A stretch of 64,000 nucleotides of DNA from Verrucomicrobiota bacterium (GCA_023269675.1 JAHFSX010000004.1:62001-126000), one strand, 5' to 3'; counted from the first letter of the stretch, positions 8,901 to 17,557 are shown. Notes: generated from the letters alone by a model not told the origin. Made by a program: numbers and translations.

Positions 8901-9886
8901 AACAAACTCCTGAATCAGTTAGTTTCCCTATCTGAGAACACGCCGTGCGGCTACCCGCGCGGCATCCTCGCTCAAATCCCTCCGGCCCGAAGGTCCGTCT
9001 TTCGCAGCACAACCTTCGTCCGACGGTGTCACCACAGCCGCCCCAGCGCCCAGCGCCCTGGCATTTTCACCAGACCCGCAGCGTGAGGCTCCACAACCAG
9101 CTCAAAAATGATGCGCCGATCCCTCCTCCACCCAACGTGCACTAAAGGTCCGTCCGCCAGGTTAAAAAATCCTCCGCCTGCGCTGGGCCCGCCGGCTTCA
9201 GGCAGGCTTTGCGATCCGCCGCCCACGTGCGCAGCCAGGTGCCCGCGACAACGTCTTCTGACTGTTCAGGTATACATCGGAGAGGTCTCAAAACCCTCGG
9301 CCGCCGCCCGGATGGCTCGTACGCCAGCGCCACGGGTCCTGCTCAAACGTCTTCCGGTACGCCCCACGCCGCCGCGCTGCCGGCCGGGCCGCAGACTCGC
9401 CCGCGCCAAAAAACGGATCCTCCGCCAGCCCATGAGGCAACCCGGCCGAACACACCACACCCGGCACCGTCGCGGAACACCGGTCCGCACCGCGCCCCTG
9501 CCGGAACGGCCCGTGGGCCTGCAGGGTCAGCAATGAGCGGGGGACGGTCGCACGCATCAGCGCAAACCCTAGCCCAAAAATTATTATTTCCGCACGCGTG
9601 CGCATACCATACTCCAAGGCCAAAAAGTATTATCATATTATGCCTATTTTGGTTTATGACGCAAGTCGATAATCAGAAAAATAACTCTTTTGTGCTTTCG
9701 GCCTGATCCAGGCACTCCTAGCTGCTGCTAAGTTTTGCACTGAGTAGCTTATAGGTAAAAAGATGAGAAACGGGGTCGGCTCACGGACGCGATTCTTACC
9801 GATATTTTCCTCCGTCGGGTTGAAACAGACCGTTCGGTATGATATCGTATGAGCCGGGTTGGGGAACCCGCCAGGGGGAAGGCGCA
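8901..9886. other. Long intergenic region with decayed coding sequence and an AT-rich upstream stretch
   Basis: Nearly 1 kb between divergent genes. 8901-9290 is GC-rich with no credible intact gene; minus-strand fragments such as RTWAADRKA suggest more decayed coding sequence. 9288-9560 carries a GH2-like remnant, listed separately. From about 9575 the base composition drops sharply to AT-rich; it includes the perfect 12-base palindrome CGCACGCGTGCG at 9593-9604 and short AT tracts, and probably holds the promoter of the gene starting at 9887. Confidence 0.6.
9288..9560 (-). pseudogene. Remnant of a GH2 beta-mannosidase-like N-terminal domain
   Basis: One minus-strand frame contains, in order, LLTLQ..GPFRQ, ATVPGVV, GLAEDPFFGAGES and AYRKTFEQDPWRW. 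This is the order found at the start of GH2 beta-mannosidases and exo-beta-glucosaminidases (LNGxWxFRQ, ATVPGxV, DPFFGxNE, YRKTF). The match stops after about 90 residues; the frame then closes, and no catalytic barrel follows toward 8901. There is no plausible start with a ribosome-binding site. Read as a decayed fragment, consistent with loss of a mannan-active enzyme. The fold assignment is by eye only. Confidence 0.5.
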
Positions 9887-12349
9887 ATGAAAAAATACGT
9901 GCGTGTGCTCGTGGCCGTCATGGCCGCCGTGCTGTCCGATGTCCGCGCCGACCTTTTGGACGACGCGCTGACAGGACCGCTCAAGGAAACGCCGGAAATC
10001 GTCTTCTGCACGCGTACGCGCTACAACGATCCCCACTGGTATGCAAACATCGGGTACTACTGTGACGACGCGGGCAAAAAAGCCTACGCCGGCAACGGCC
10101 AACCCGACACGGGCGTCCTCTACCGGTACAATCTGCGCACCCGGGCGAAAACCGTATTACTCGACGCCAAGGGGGGCAGCGTCCGCGATCCGTACGTGGA
10201 CTACGACGGCCACACCCTGCTCTTCTCCTTCCGCCCGGCCGGGACCGACTTCTACCACCTGTACCAGATGCAGTCGGACGGCACCGCCCTGCGGCAGCTC
10301 ACCGACGGCCCCTGGGATGACTTCGAACCCTGCCGTCTCCCCGACGGCGACATCATCTTCGTCTCCACGCGCTGCAAGCGCTGGGTGAGCTGCTGGTACA
10401 CCCAGGTCGGCACGCTCTACCGCTGCAGGCCCGACGGTGCCGGAATCACCGCCCTCTCCTCCAACATCGAGCAGGACAATACCCCCGCCGTCATGCCCGA
10501 CGGGCGGATCCTCTACATGCGCTGGGAATACATCGACCGTTCGCAGGTCGAATATCACGCCCTGTGGACCATGAACCCCGACGGCACAGGCGTCAGCGTC
10601 TTCTACGGCAACATGCGCTCGTACACCGTGATGATCGACGCCCAGGCGGTGCCCGGCACGCAAGAGGTCATCGCCAGCTTCTCGCCCGGCCACGGCGCCA
10701 ACGAGCACGCCGGTTTCGCCACCCTCGTCTCGCCGCTCGCCGGCCCCGACGCCCTCCCCTCCGCCCGCCGGCTCAGCGAGAAGGGCCGCATCCGCGACCC
10801 CCAGGCGCTCACCCAAGACCTCTTCCTCATGGCCCGCGAGAAGCAGGTCCTGCTCATGGCCCGCGACGGCAAGGAGCAGCCGGTCTACACCGACCCCGAC
10901 GTGGCGGTCCACGAGCCGCGCGTGCTGCGCGCCCGCCCGCGCGAGCCGGTCATCCCCAGCCGCGTGAACCCCGCGGCCGCCACCGGCCGGTTCGTGGTCG
11001 TGGACGTTTACGCGGGCCGCAACATGGAGGGCGTCCGGAAGGGTGACGTCAAAAAGCTCCTCGTGCTCGAACCGCTACCCAAGCCGGTGAACTTCAGCGG
11101 CGGCATGGACCTCACCTCCTTCTCGGGCTCCTTCAACCTCGAGCGCGTGCTCGGCACCGTGCCCGTCGAAGCCGACGGCAGCGCCTCGTTCATCGCGCCG
11201 GCTGGACGCCCGCTCTTCTTCGTCTCGCTCGACGCCAACGACATGTCAGTTAAGCGCATGCAGAGCTTCGCCAACCTGATGCCCGGCGAGACCTTCACCT
11301 GCATCGGCTGCCACGAGGAGCGCGCCAGCGCCGCCGGCGCCGACCGCCGCGAAGGCGCGCTCCTGGCGCTGCAGCGCCCGCCCTCGGTCATCCGGAGGTT
11401 CGAGGGCCTGCCGGACGTGCTCGATTTCCAGCGCGATGTCCAGCCGGTCCTCGACCGGCACTGCACCACCTGCCACAACCCGCAGAAGCGCGCGGGCAAC
11501 CTCAACCTCGCCGCCGCCCAGGCGCCACGCTTCTCCAACGCCTACATCGCGCTGGTCACCCGCCGCGAGTTCATGGACGGCCGCAACGGCCTCGGCAACC
11601 AGCCGCCGCGCACCATCGGCAGCGCCGCCAGCCCCCTGCTCAGCCGGCTCTCCGGCGGACACAAGGAGGTCAAGGCCTCTCCCGAGGAATGGCGCACGGT
11701 CTGGCTCTGGATCGAATCCGCCGCCCCTTACGCCGGCAGCTACGCCGCCCTGCGCAACAGCGAGGATCAGAACTATTACGGCCACGCCGGCAACAAGCTC
11801 TTCGGCGAGTGCCGCGACGTCTTCAAGCGCCGCTGCTTCGAGTGCCACAAGAACACCGCCGAACGCAACGTCACCGGCTTTCCCTTCGACTGGGCCCTGC
11901 GCCGCGCCAAAGAGGCCAAGCAGCTCGGGCGCCCCACCGGCAGCCACGAGCGGATCGTCTTTACGAACGACGTCGCCCGCATGTTCGACGCCGCCCTGCT
12001 GGCGAACTACACCCGGCCCGAATGCTCCGTCATCCTGCTCGCCCCGCTCGCGAAAGAGGCCGGAGGCTACGGCCGCTGCGGCCGGGCGGTTTTCAAGGAC
12101 AAGAACGACCCCGATTACAAGAAACTGCTCGCTTCCGTCCAAAGCGGCAAGGCGCTCTATGACGCCCGTCCGCCCTGGGGCACCCCCGGCTGGAAGCCCA
12201 ACCCGCAGTATGTGCGCGAGATGAAGCGCTTCGGGCTTCTGCCCGGAACCTTTGATCTGGCCAAAGATACGCTCGACCCCTTCGCCATGGATCAGGCCTA
12301 CTGGCGCTCGCTCTGGCCGCAGCCGGCCGCGCTCGTCAACGCGCAGTGA
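9887..12349 (+). CDS. Secreted HzsA/PD40-like multihaem c-type protein
   Basis: 820 residues; start at 9887 with GGAAGG upstream and a signal peptide (MKKYVRVLVAVMAAVLSDVRA). Residues about 35-340 form PD40/TolB-like propeller repeats (QSDGTALRQLTDGPWDDFEP, DNTPAVMPDGRILY, TMNPDGTG). Three haem c motifs follow: CIGCH (472-476), CTTCH (526-530, in a QRDVQPVLDRHC context typical of planctomycetal cytochromes) and CFECH (650-654). The architecture matches proteins annotated as HzsA-related in planctomycetes and verrucomicrobia; hydrazine synthesis itself is unlikely without the HzsB/C genes. Role inferred: periplasmic electron transfer or oxidation of a bound substrate. No cytochrome maturation genes are nearby. 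Confidence 0.8.
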   Translation: MKKYVRVLVAVMAAVLSDVRADLLDDALTGPLKETPEIVFCTRTRYNDPHWYANIGYYCDDAGKKAYAGNGQPDTGVLYRYNLRTRAKTVLLDAKGGSVRDPYVDYDGHTLLFSFRPAGTDFYHLYQMQSDGTALRQLTDGPWDDFEPCRLPDGDIIFVSTRCKRWVSCWYTQVGTLYRCRPDGAGITALSSNIEQDNTPAVMPDGRILYMRWEYIDRSQVEYHALWTMNPDGTGVSVFYGNMRSYTVMIDAQAVPGTQEVIASFSPGHGANEHAGFATLVSPLAGPDALPSARRLSEKGRIRDPQALTQDLFLMAREKQVLLMARDGKEQPVYTDPDVAVHEPRVLRARPREPVIPSRVNPAAATGRFVVVDVYAGRNMEGVRKGDVKKLLVLEPLPKPVNFSGGMDLTSFSGSFNLERVLGTVPVEADGSASFIAPAGRPLFFVSLDANDMSVKRMQSFANLMPGETFTCIGCHEERASAAGADRREGALLALQRPPSVIRRFEGLPDVLDFQRDVQPVLDRHCTTCHNPQKRAGNLNLAAAQAPRFSNAYIALVTRREFMDGRNGLGNQPPRTIGSAASPLLSRLSGGHKEVKASPEEWRTVWLWIESAAPYAGSYAALRNSEDQNYYGHAGNKLFGECRDVFKRRCFECHKNTAERNVTGFPFDWALRRAKEAKQLGRPTGSHERIVFTNDVARMFDAALLANYTRPECSVILLAPLAKEAGGYGRCGRAVFKDKNDPDYKKLLASVQSGKALYDARPPWGTPGWKPNPQYVREMKRFGLLPGTFDLAKDTLDPFAMDQAYWRSLWPQPAALVNAQ

Positions 12350-12380
12350 GAGCCGGCTGACAGGCTGAAGGCTAAGTGCG

Positions 12381-12442
12381 GATTGCGATTAGGATTAGGA
12401 TTAAGAGGGTGTGAAGCCCTTCGTAATCGTAATCTTAATCGC
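12381..12442. repeat. Iterated-word hairpin, 6-base period (GATTAG)
   Basis: The left arm is GATTRN repeated at 12381, 12387, 12393 and 12399; the right arm is TAATCN at 12424, 12430 and 12436. The arms (12385-12405 and 12422-12442) are complementary apart from a few positions, and an inner AGGG/CCCT pair (12406-12420) extends the stem toward a 7-base loop. It sits between two convergent genes, so it may act as a bidirectional terminator, but it lacks a U-run and its strict periodicity is not typical of terminators. Confidence 0.75.
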
Positions 12443-12492
12443 TCAACCGGTTACGCTTATCTTTTGTTCCCGGTCAGCACGTGGAGGCCCCG

Positions 12493-15210
12493 TCACCTGT
12501 TGAAGGTGAACGTGTACGCGCCTGAGCCGAGTTCGACGACCAGGCCTCCATCCGCGGGCCCGATCACCTGCACGCCCTCCGCCTGCGCCAGCGGCTGACC
12601 GCTCTCCGTGACCTTGCCGGCAGCTGCGGCCGGCAGGGTCACGCGCGCGGTCGAGCCGACGGGCACCACCGCCTGCAGCGTGAAGAGGCCCGCCTTCTGC
12701 TCCCACGCCGCCGACAACTCGCCGTACGGCGTGCGCGTGGCGTAAGAGGCCCGCGTCGCTCCCCCGACCGGCTGCGGACGGATCAGGACGCGGCGATACC
12801 CCGGCGACGCCTCGTCGGCCTCCACCCCGGCCAGACGGCGGTAGAACCACGCCAGACCGCCGCCGAACATCGGATGGTTGCGCGACCCGCCGCCCTCCCA
12901 ATACTCGCTCGTCGTGGTCCAGCCCTGAGCGATCCACCAGCCGAAGCCCGGCTGCGTGCGCTGGTCCATGACGCTGTACGCCACGTCGTTCATGCCGTTG
13001 TCGCAGAGCGTCTCGAACAGGAAGCCTGTGCCGAAGATGCCGGTGTCGAGGTGCCCGCCGTTCGCCGCGATGTCCGCCTTCAGCGCCTGCCGCACGCGTG
13101 TGGCCCGGTCTTGCGGCACGCCCATCACGAGCGCGAACACGTTGCCGCCCACGGGTCCGTACGTACCTTTGTCCGCGTCATAGAACCTCGCGTGGAAGGC
13201 CGCCGCCGTCTGGGCGGCGAGCGTCCTGTACGTGAGGGCGTCGCCCTCCTTGCCCAGCGCCGCCGCGATGCGCGCCATGAGGTCCTCGCAGCGCCACAGG
13301 TAGAAGGTATGGACGAGATCGCGCGGAGGCTGCTTCTTGCCCGGCGCGCACCAGTCGCCCAGGTTCAGCCAGAAGGTGTCCTTGCCGTCGGGCAGCTTGC
13401 AGAACAGGATGCCGTCCGCGCCGGCCTGCGCGTGCATCCACTGCAGGAAATGCTTCATGCCCGCGTAGTGCGTCGCCAGCAAGCGCGTGTCGCCGTAGTG
13501 CAGGTACACCTGCCACGGCACGAGAATGCACGCCGCGCCCCAGGCGGGCCCGCCGCCGCCGCCCTCGAACGGCGCGGTGTCGGTCACATAGCCGGAGACC
13601 GGATGCTGCGCGTCGAAATAGTCCTGCACCCACTTGGTATAGAAGGCCGCCAGATCAAAGGTGTGTATCGCCGCCACGCACGAAGCCTGCCCGTCGCCCG
13701 TGTAGCCCAGCCGCTCGCGGTGCGGGCAGTCGCTCGACAGCGAACCGTGAAGGTTGTCGGTCTGGCTGCGCCAATAGAGCCGTTGGATGTTTTCGAACAG
13801 GGTGTTCGAGCAGGCGAAGCGCCCCGTCGACTCCACGCCCGTGTAGACCGCCTCGGCCTGCACCATGTCAGGCGTCAGCTCTCCCGGCCAGCCGATCAGC
13901 TCAACATCCTTGAACACGAACCAGGTGAAGCGCGGCGCGTAGGTCTCTTCGCCGCCGCCCCGCAGCGTGTAGCTGTTCTTGCCGTTGCAGTCCTGCTTGT
14001 CCGTCGTGTCCTGCGCCAGCCAGCGCACGTCGATCTTCTGACCTGCCGCGCCCTTCACGTGGAAACGCAGCCAGCCCGCGATCTCCTCCTTGAATGCCAG
14101 ACGGTAATGTCCGTCACCGAGTCTGGTGATGGACAGCGGTTTTGAAACCTCCATCACGCGGTCGGTCGGCGCGGGCTGCGCCTGCAGCACGCCGCCCGGA
14201 GCCTGGCGCAGGGCGACCGGCTGCCAGGCGCGGTCGTCGAAGCCCGCCGCGTTCCATCCCGGCTGCTCCAGCCGCGCATCATAGTGCTCGCCCTCATAGA
14301 TGCGGTTGAACACGACCGGCCCTTTCGCCGCTTTCCAGCTCTTGTCCGAGACGATGACCTTCTCTGTGCCGTCCGCCATCCGCACGTGCAGCTCCATCAG
14401 GAAGCGCGGCGCGCCGTAGCCCAGCTCGCCCTCGCGCCTGTCGTGCCGGTTGTACCAGCCGTTACCCAGCATCGCCCCCACCGCGTTCGCGCCCGGCTTC
14501 AGCAGCGACGTCACGTCGTAGGTCAGGTAGAGCACGCGGTGGCCGCTGAAGACCGGGTCGACCGGATGCCCGACCTTGATGTTCGCGCGTTTGCCGTAAT
14601 CGGTCTGCGCGGGCGTCAGCACGTCGTCGCCCACCTTGCGGCCGTTCACGTACAGCTCGAAATAGCCCACCCCGGTCACATACGCGCGGGCCTGCACGAC
14701 GCCCTGCGGCAGCTCGAAGCCCGCACGCAGCAGCGGCGCGGCGTCCGCGTCGTCCTTGCCGTCCTCCTGCTGCCAGGGCGCGCCGATCCAGCCCGCCTGC
14801 CACGACTGGCCCAGCAGCCCGGTCTCGAAAAACGCGGGCGCGCTCCACTCCGAGGGCGCGCCGGCCTTGTCCCAGACGCGCACGCGCCACCAGGTGCGCC
14901 GGCGGGGCTGCAGAGGAGTTCCCGCATAGGCGATTTGCGTGGATTCGGACGACATCACCTTGCCGCTGTCCCAGGTGCCGGCCCGGGTGCCCAGGGCCTC
15001 TTCCGAGACGGCGGCCTGCACCTGCCACGCGCGCTGCGCCTGGCCGCGCTCGCCCGCCGCGGCCGCGTTGATCCACTCCAGACGCGGCGCGGCCACATCC
15101 ATCCCCAGCGGATTCTCACGGTACTCGCACCGCAGCCGTGTCGGTGTCAAACCCGCCGGAACATTGACCGTCACCAGCGCCGCCAGCATGAACAGAACCG
15201 TTCTCATCAT
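12493..15210 (-). CDS. Secreted alpha-L-rhamnosidase, GH78
   Basis: 905 residues from the ATG at 15210, with GGAGGA six bases upstream. The ATG at 15216 overlaps the srkA-like stop as ATGA but leaves no Shine-Dalgarno spacing. Signal peptide 1-20. Residues 20-135 are a fibronectin-like N-domain starting LRCEYRENPLGMD; about 140-300 and 340-450 are the beta-sandwich rhamnosidase domains; the (alpha/alpha)6 catalytic domain follows with the GH78 hallmark SSDCPHRERLGYTGDG (about 492-507), which holds the acidic catalytic and sugar-binding residues. A C-terminal beta-domain ends the protein. It removes terminal alpha-L-rhamnose from pectin, flavonoid or algal glycans outside the cytoplasm. Translationally coupled to the preceding kinase gene, an odd pairing. 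Confidence 0.93.
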   Translation of the reverse strand: MMRTVLFMLAALVTVNVPAGLTPTRLRCEYRENPLGMDVAAPRLEWINAAAAGERGQAQRAWQVQAAVSEEALGTRAGTWDSGKVMSSESTQIAYAGTPLQPRRRTWWRVRVWDKAGAPSEWSAPAFFETGLLGQSWQAGWIGAPWQQEDGKDDADAAPLLRAGFELPQGVVQARAYVTGVGYFELYVNGRKVGDDVLTPAQTDYGKRANIKVGHPVDPVFSGHRVLYLTYDVTSLLKPGANAVGAMLGNGWYNRHDRREGELGYGAPRFLMELHVRMADGTEKVIVSDKSWKAAKGPVVFNRIYEGEHYDARLEQPGWNAAGFDDRAWQPVALRQAPGGVLQAQPAPTDRVMEVSKPLSITRLGDGHYRLAFKEEIAGWLRFHVKGAAGQKIDVRWLAQDTTDKQDCNGKNSYTLRGGGEETYAPRFTWFVFKDVELIGWPGELTPDMVQAEAVYTGVESTGRFACSNTLFENIQRLYWRSQTDNLHGSLSSDCPHRERLGYTGDGQASCVAAIHTFDLAAFYTKWVQDYFDAQHPVSGYVTDTAPFEGGGGGPAWGAACILVPWQVYLHYGDTRLLATHYAGMKHFLQWMHAQAGADGILFCKLPDGKDTFWLNLGDWCAPGKKQPPRDLVHTFYLWRCEDLMARIAAALGKEGDALTYRTLAAQTAAAFHARFYDADKGTYGPVGGNVFALVMGVPQDRATRVRQALKADIAANGGHLDTGIFGTGFLFETLCDNGMNDVAYSVMDQRTQPGFGWWIAQGWTTTSEYWEGGGSRNHPMFGGGLAWFYRRLAGVEADEASPGYRRVLIRPQPVGGATRASYATRTPYGELSAAWEQKAGLFTLQAVVPVGSTARVTLPAAAAGKVTESGQPLAQAEGVQVIGPADGGLVVELGSGAYTFTFNR

Positions 15211-15212
15211 TT

Positions 15213-16226
15213 TCATTCCTCCGGTTGCGAATAGTCCTCGTCTTCCTCGATCTCCTCGTCCTCGCCGTTGATCACCCGGAGCTGCGACTCGAGTTCGGCA
15301 AGCTCTTTGGCCCAGAAGGCGCGCGAGCCCCAATCCGGATGGTTCTGGAGAAAGGCCGCGTCGCGCGCCTGCCGCGCGCACCAGGCCAGGTAGTAGGTCA
15401 TGCGCATGGCCCGCAGCGGCTCGATCAGCTCGAGCGTGCGGCGGTCGAACGGGCGGAAGGTCTCGTAGCCTTCCAGCAGCTGCTCGAGCTCGACGCGGGC
15501 GTCTTCGGGCCTGCCCGGCAGCAGCATCCAGAGGTCCTGCACCGGCGGACCGTTCATCATGTCGTCGAAGTCGATCAGGAAAACGCCGGTGTCGGGCCGC
15601 TCGAGCACGTTGGTGTGCTGGCAGTCGCCGTGCAGCCGGATGGTCTCGACCTCCCGGAAGAGCGGCTCGACCGCCTCCAGCAGATCCATGCCGAAGGTTT
15701 CCAGGCGTTTCGTTTCGCGCGCGTCCAGGAAGTGGTTGTCGAGCAGGTAGTCGAGGTCGGCGGTCGTGGTGATCAGCGGGTGCAGCGTCAGCCGCGCCGG
15801 CGCGGGCGCCCGCTCCCCGACGCGGTGAACCCGCGCCAGCAAGGCGCCCAGCCGCCCCCACAGCGCGTCGCCCGGGTCGGCGGGCTCGATCGGCCGCCCC
15901 CCCCGCCGCGGGAAAAGCGCGAAGGAGATGCCGTCGACGTCGCCGAGCGTGTTGCCGTCCGCGAACGGCAAGGGCGCGATCACGGGGATCTCGTCGGCGG
16001 CGCAGGCCCGCACAAAGGCGTGCTCGTCCAGCAGCGCCTCGCGCCGCCACCGGCCCGGCCGGTAAAACTTGGCGACGACGTGCTCGCCGGAGTTCACCTC
16101 GACATCATAGACGCGGTTGATGTAGCTGGGCAAAGGCCGGATCACCCCCGTACACCGTTGCCCGCAGGCTTGTTCGACCGCATCCAGCACCCGATCCGGA
16201 GTCAGCGATGAAAAATCAGCGTTCAT
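15213..16226 (-). CDS. srkA: SrkA-type stress response Ser/Thr kinase (APH-fold)
   Basis: 337 residues from ATG 16226 (MNADFSSLTPDRVLDAVE), close to the usual ~330 for SrkA/YihE. The aminoglycoside-phosphotransferase/kinase fold is complete: SYINRVYDVE (ATP-loop region), VVAKFYRPGRW (Lys and RPGRW are characteristic of SrkA), catalytic loop LHGDCQHTNVL, and metal-binding FLIDFDDMMNGPPVQDLW, which is nearly diagnostic for the SrkA family. The acidic C-terminal tail (EDEEIEEDEDY) is unusual. In Enterobacteria SrkA protects cells during envelope and MazEF-linked stress. Its TGA overlaps a possible ATG of the rhamnosidase gene. The Shine-Dalgarno is weak. Confidence 0.9.
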   Translation of the reverse strand: MNADFSSLTPDRVLDAVEQACGQRCTGVIRPLPSYINRVYDVEVNSGEHVVAKFYRPGRWRREALLDEHAFVRACAADEIPVIAPLPFADGNTLGDVDGISFALFPRRGGRPIEPADPGDALWGRLGALLARVHRVGERAPAPARLTLHPLITTTADLDYLLDNHFLDARETKRLETFGMDLLEAVEPLFREVETIRLHGDCQHTNVLERPDTGVFLIDFDDMMNGPPVQDLWMLLPGRPEDARVELEQLLEGYETFRPFDRRTLELIEPLRAMRMTYYLAWCARQARDAAFLQNHPDWGSRAFWAKELAELESQLRVINGEDEEIEEDEDYSQPEE

Positions 16227-16415
16227 GGCCGGAATATACCACACTCTCCGGCACGCTCCAACCCTTCGCTCTCCGCAACCGGCGGCGTTCAGGCGTTCAG
16301 GATCTGGCCTTTCAGCATGGACAAAGGGGGGGGCGCCGTTTAAAATCCAAGTCGTTAAGCATCGTATGCCTATTTTTCCCGATGTCGCTCGAGACTCCAC
16401 GGAAGGGGAAAACTG

Positions 16416-16982
16416 ATGAAACGTCGTTTGCTCTTTTGGGCCGCGCTCGCACTCGCGGTCGCCGGCGGCGCTTATTACGCCCATGTCGACCCCACGTTTG
16501 TCCCCGCCTGCCGCGCCCTTACGGCAAAAGCGGGTGCCGCCATCCGGCGGCTGGCGGCGGATTCCGAAACCTCGCTGAAGCAGACGCACCTCTACACCTC
16601 GGTCACCAAAGAACTCCGTGAGCGCGCCATTCGGGAGACCTCCCAGGCCGGCGCGAAAACAGCACCCGCCGCACCGCAGGCCGCGCCGCCCGCATCCAAA
16701 GCCCAGCGTCAATCCCTCCTCACCGTGGGGGAGCAGATCGCGTCCGGGCACGCCTTTGCCCAACACGGGTTCGAATTCGGTTTCAACACCGAGGCGCAAA
16801 TGGCCGCGCATATCGACCGCGTGATTGCCCATCCCTTCAGTGTCAAGCGCCTCATCCGCGGGCGCACCGCCTACTGGGATGACGACACCCACTCCGTGGT
16901 CATCCTGGACCCCAACGCCAGAGACGGCGGCACCGCCTTCAAGCCCGAACGCGGGCGGTTCTACTTCGACAGTCTGAGGTGA
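16416..16982 (+). CDS. Membrane-anchored protein with CDI/polymorphic-toxin-like RNase domain
   Basis: 188 residues; AAGGGG about 7 bases upstream of the ATG. An N-terminal signal anchor (MKRRLLFWAALALAVAGGAYY) is followed by a helical stretch and an Ala/Pro linker (about 78-98). Residues 104-188 resemble C-terminal RNase toxin domains of CdiA/FhaB-type and phage proteins (Barnase-EndoU-ColicinE5/D-RelE-like folds): a GHAFxxHGFEFG start, a helix AHIDRVIAHP, then GRTAYWDDD, VVILDPN, GGTAF and a final YFDSL. His112, His117, Arg150 and Tyr153 are candidate active-site residues. The downstream partner overlaps, as expected for a toxin-immunity pair. The toxin assignment is a motif-level match from memory and activity is inferred. 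Confidence 0.65.
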   Translation: MKRRLLFWAALALAVAGGAYYAHVDPTFVPACRALTAKAGAAIRRLAADSETSLKQTHLYTSVTKELRERAIRETSQAGAKTAPAAPQAAPPASKAQRQSLLTVGEQIASGHAFAQHGFEFGFNTEAQMAAHIDRVIAHPFSVKRLIRGRTAYWDDDTHSVVILDPNARDGGTAFKPERGRFYFDSLR

Positions 16983-16987
16983 CCCCT

Positions 16988-17179
16988 GTGCAACTTCTCA
17001 ACCGCAACACGGACGGCATCGTTCTGCGACTCTCGCACGAAGAGGGAGCCGTGCTCTGCAACGCCCTCAACGAGGCGCTCGAAAGCCTGGCCGACGGGGA
17101 GTTCGAGATCCGCATGGGCGCGTCCAAAGCCGAGGTGACCCGAATCCTTGCGGCGTTAGGCCAAATCGACATCGCGTGA
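16988..17179 (+). CDS. Small immunity-like protein partnering the toxin-like gene
   Basis: 63 residues from the GTG at 16988, which has GAGGTG six bases upstream; a GTG at 16979 would overlap the upstream stop as GTGA. No signal peptide. The body (LSHEEGAVLCNALNEAL, then DGEFEIRMGASKAEV) resembles a widespread family of 60-75-residue proteins often encoded directly after CdiA/FhaB-type toxin tails, with the pattern LxNALNE...EFExRxGxxxxEV. Predicted to bind and neutralise the RNase domain of the preceding gene. The coupled arrangement supports the pairing; binding has not been shown. Confidence 0.6.
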   Translation: MQLLNRNTDGIVLRLSHEEGAVLCNALNEALESLADGEFEIRMGASKAEVTRILAALGQIDIA

Positions 17180-17218
17180 GTCTGTCGCATTTCTCTTGAC
17201 TTTTTTAGCAGTGGACCG

Positions 17219-17247
17219 TTGACACCTTAAACCAAACCGGATATCAT
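17219..17247 (+). promoter_or_regulatory. Sigma-70-type promoter for the RRM gene
   Basis: TTGACA at 17219-17224, a 17-base spacer, and TATCAT at 17242-17247. The predicted start near 17254 leaves a leader of about 355 nt before the RRM start codon. Confidence 0.65.
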
Positions 17248-17323
17248 CATTCCATCAATTGCGAAACGGCTGATTTTAGCATCGTCTCCCGGACTCTGGG
17301 TTTCGGCTCGTCGTGATGGAGGA

Positions 17324-17354
17324 ACCGCCTGAAAGAGGGCGGTAAGCGTTTTTT
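17324..17354 (+). promoter_or_regulatory. Terminator-like hairpin inside the RRM leader
   Basis: ACCGCC (17324-17329) pairs with GGCGGT (17338-17343), followed after five bases by six T residues (17349-17354). It could be an attenuator or a weak terminator for the toxin-immunity transcript. A Shine-Dalgarno-like GGAGG lies just before it. Confidence 0.4.
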
Positions 17355-17524
17355 GAAAAGTTTGAATGCTCGAAGCCCGATCCCGTCAGCCGTTTTTCCG
17401 TCTCGACCCCCCGCGGTCAGCGTCTCACGTTATCCTGTCCTTCGTGCCCTTCAAACACCAGACCCATTTGGGGTTGTCTCGCGTCCGCAGCGTGCGGGCC
17501 GGGCGGCATAGGCGAGGGTGCCTA

Positions 17525-17557
17525 CGGAACAGGATCAGGCCATGGGATCCGGTTCCG
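17525..17557 (+). promoter_or_regulatory. Hairpin near the end of the RRM leader
   Basis: CGGAACAGGATC (17525-17536) pairs with GATCCGGTTCCG (17546-17557), with one mismatch. It lies about 50 bases upstream of the RRM start codon, placed to influence translation or to bind the protein product. Confidence 0.4.

Noticed and set aside
12493..16050. Single fused frame joining the rhamnosidase to about 280 upstream residues
   Set aside because: The upstream part is an Arg/Ala-rich shadow of the SrkA-type kinase gene; a signal peptide and GGAGGA fix the rhamnosidase start near 15210.
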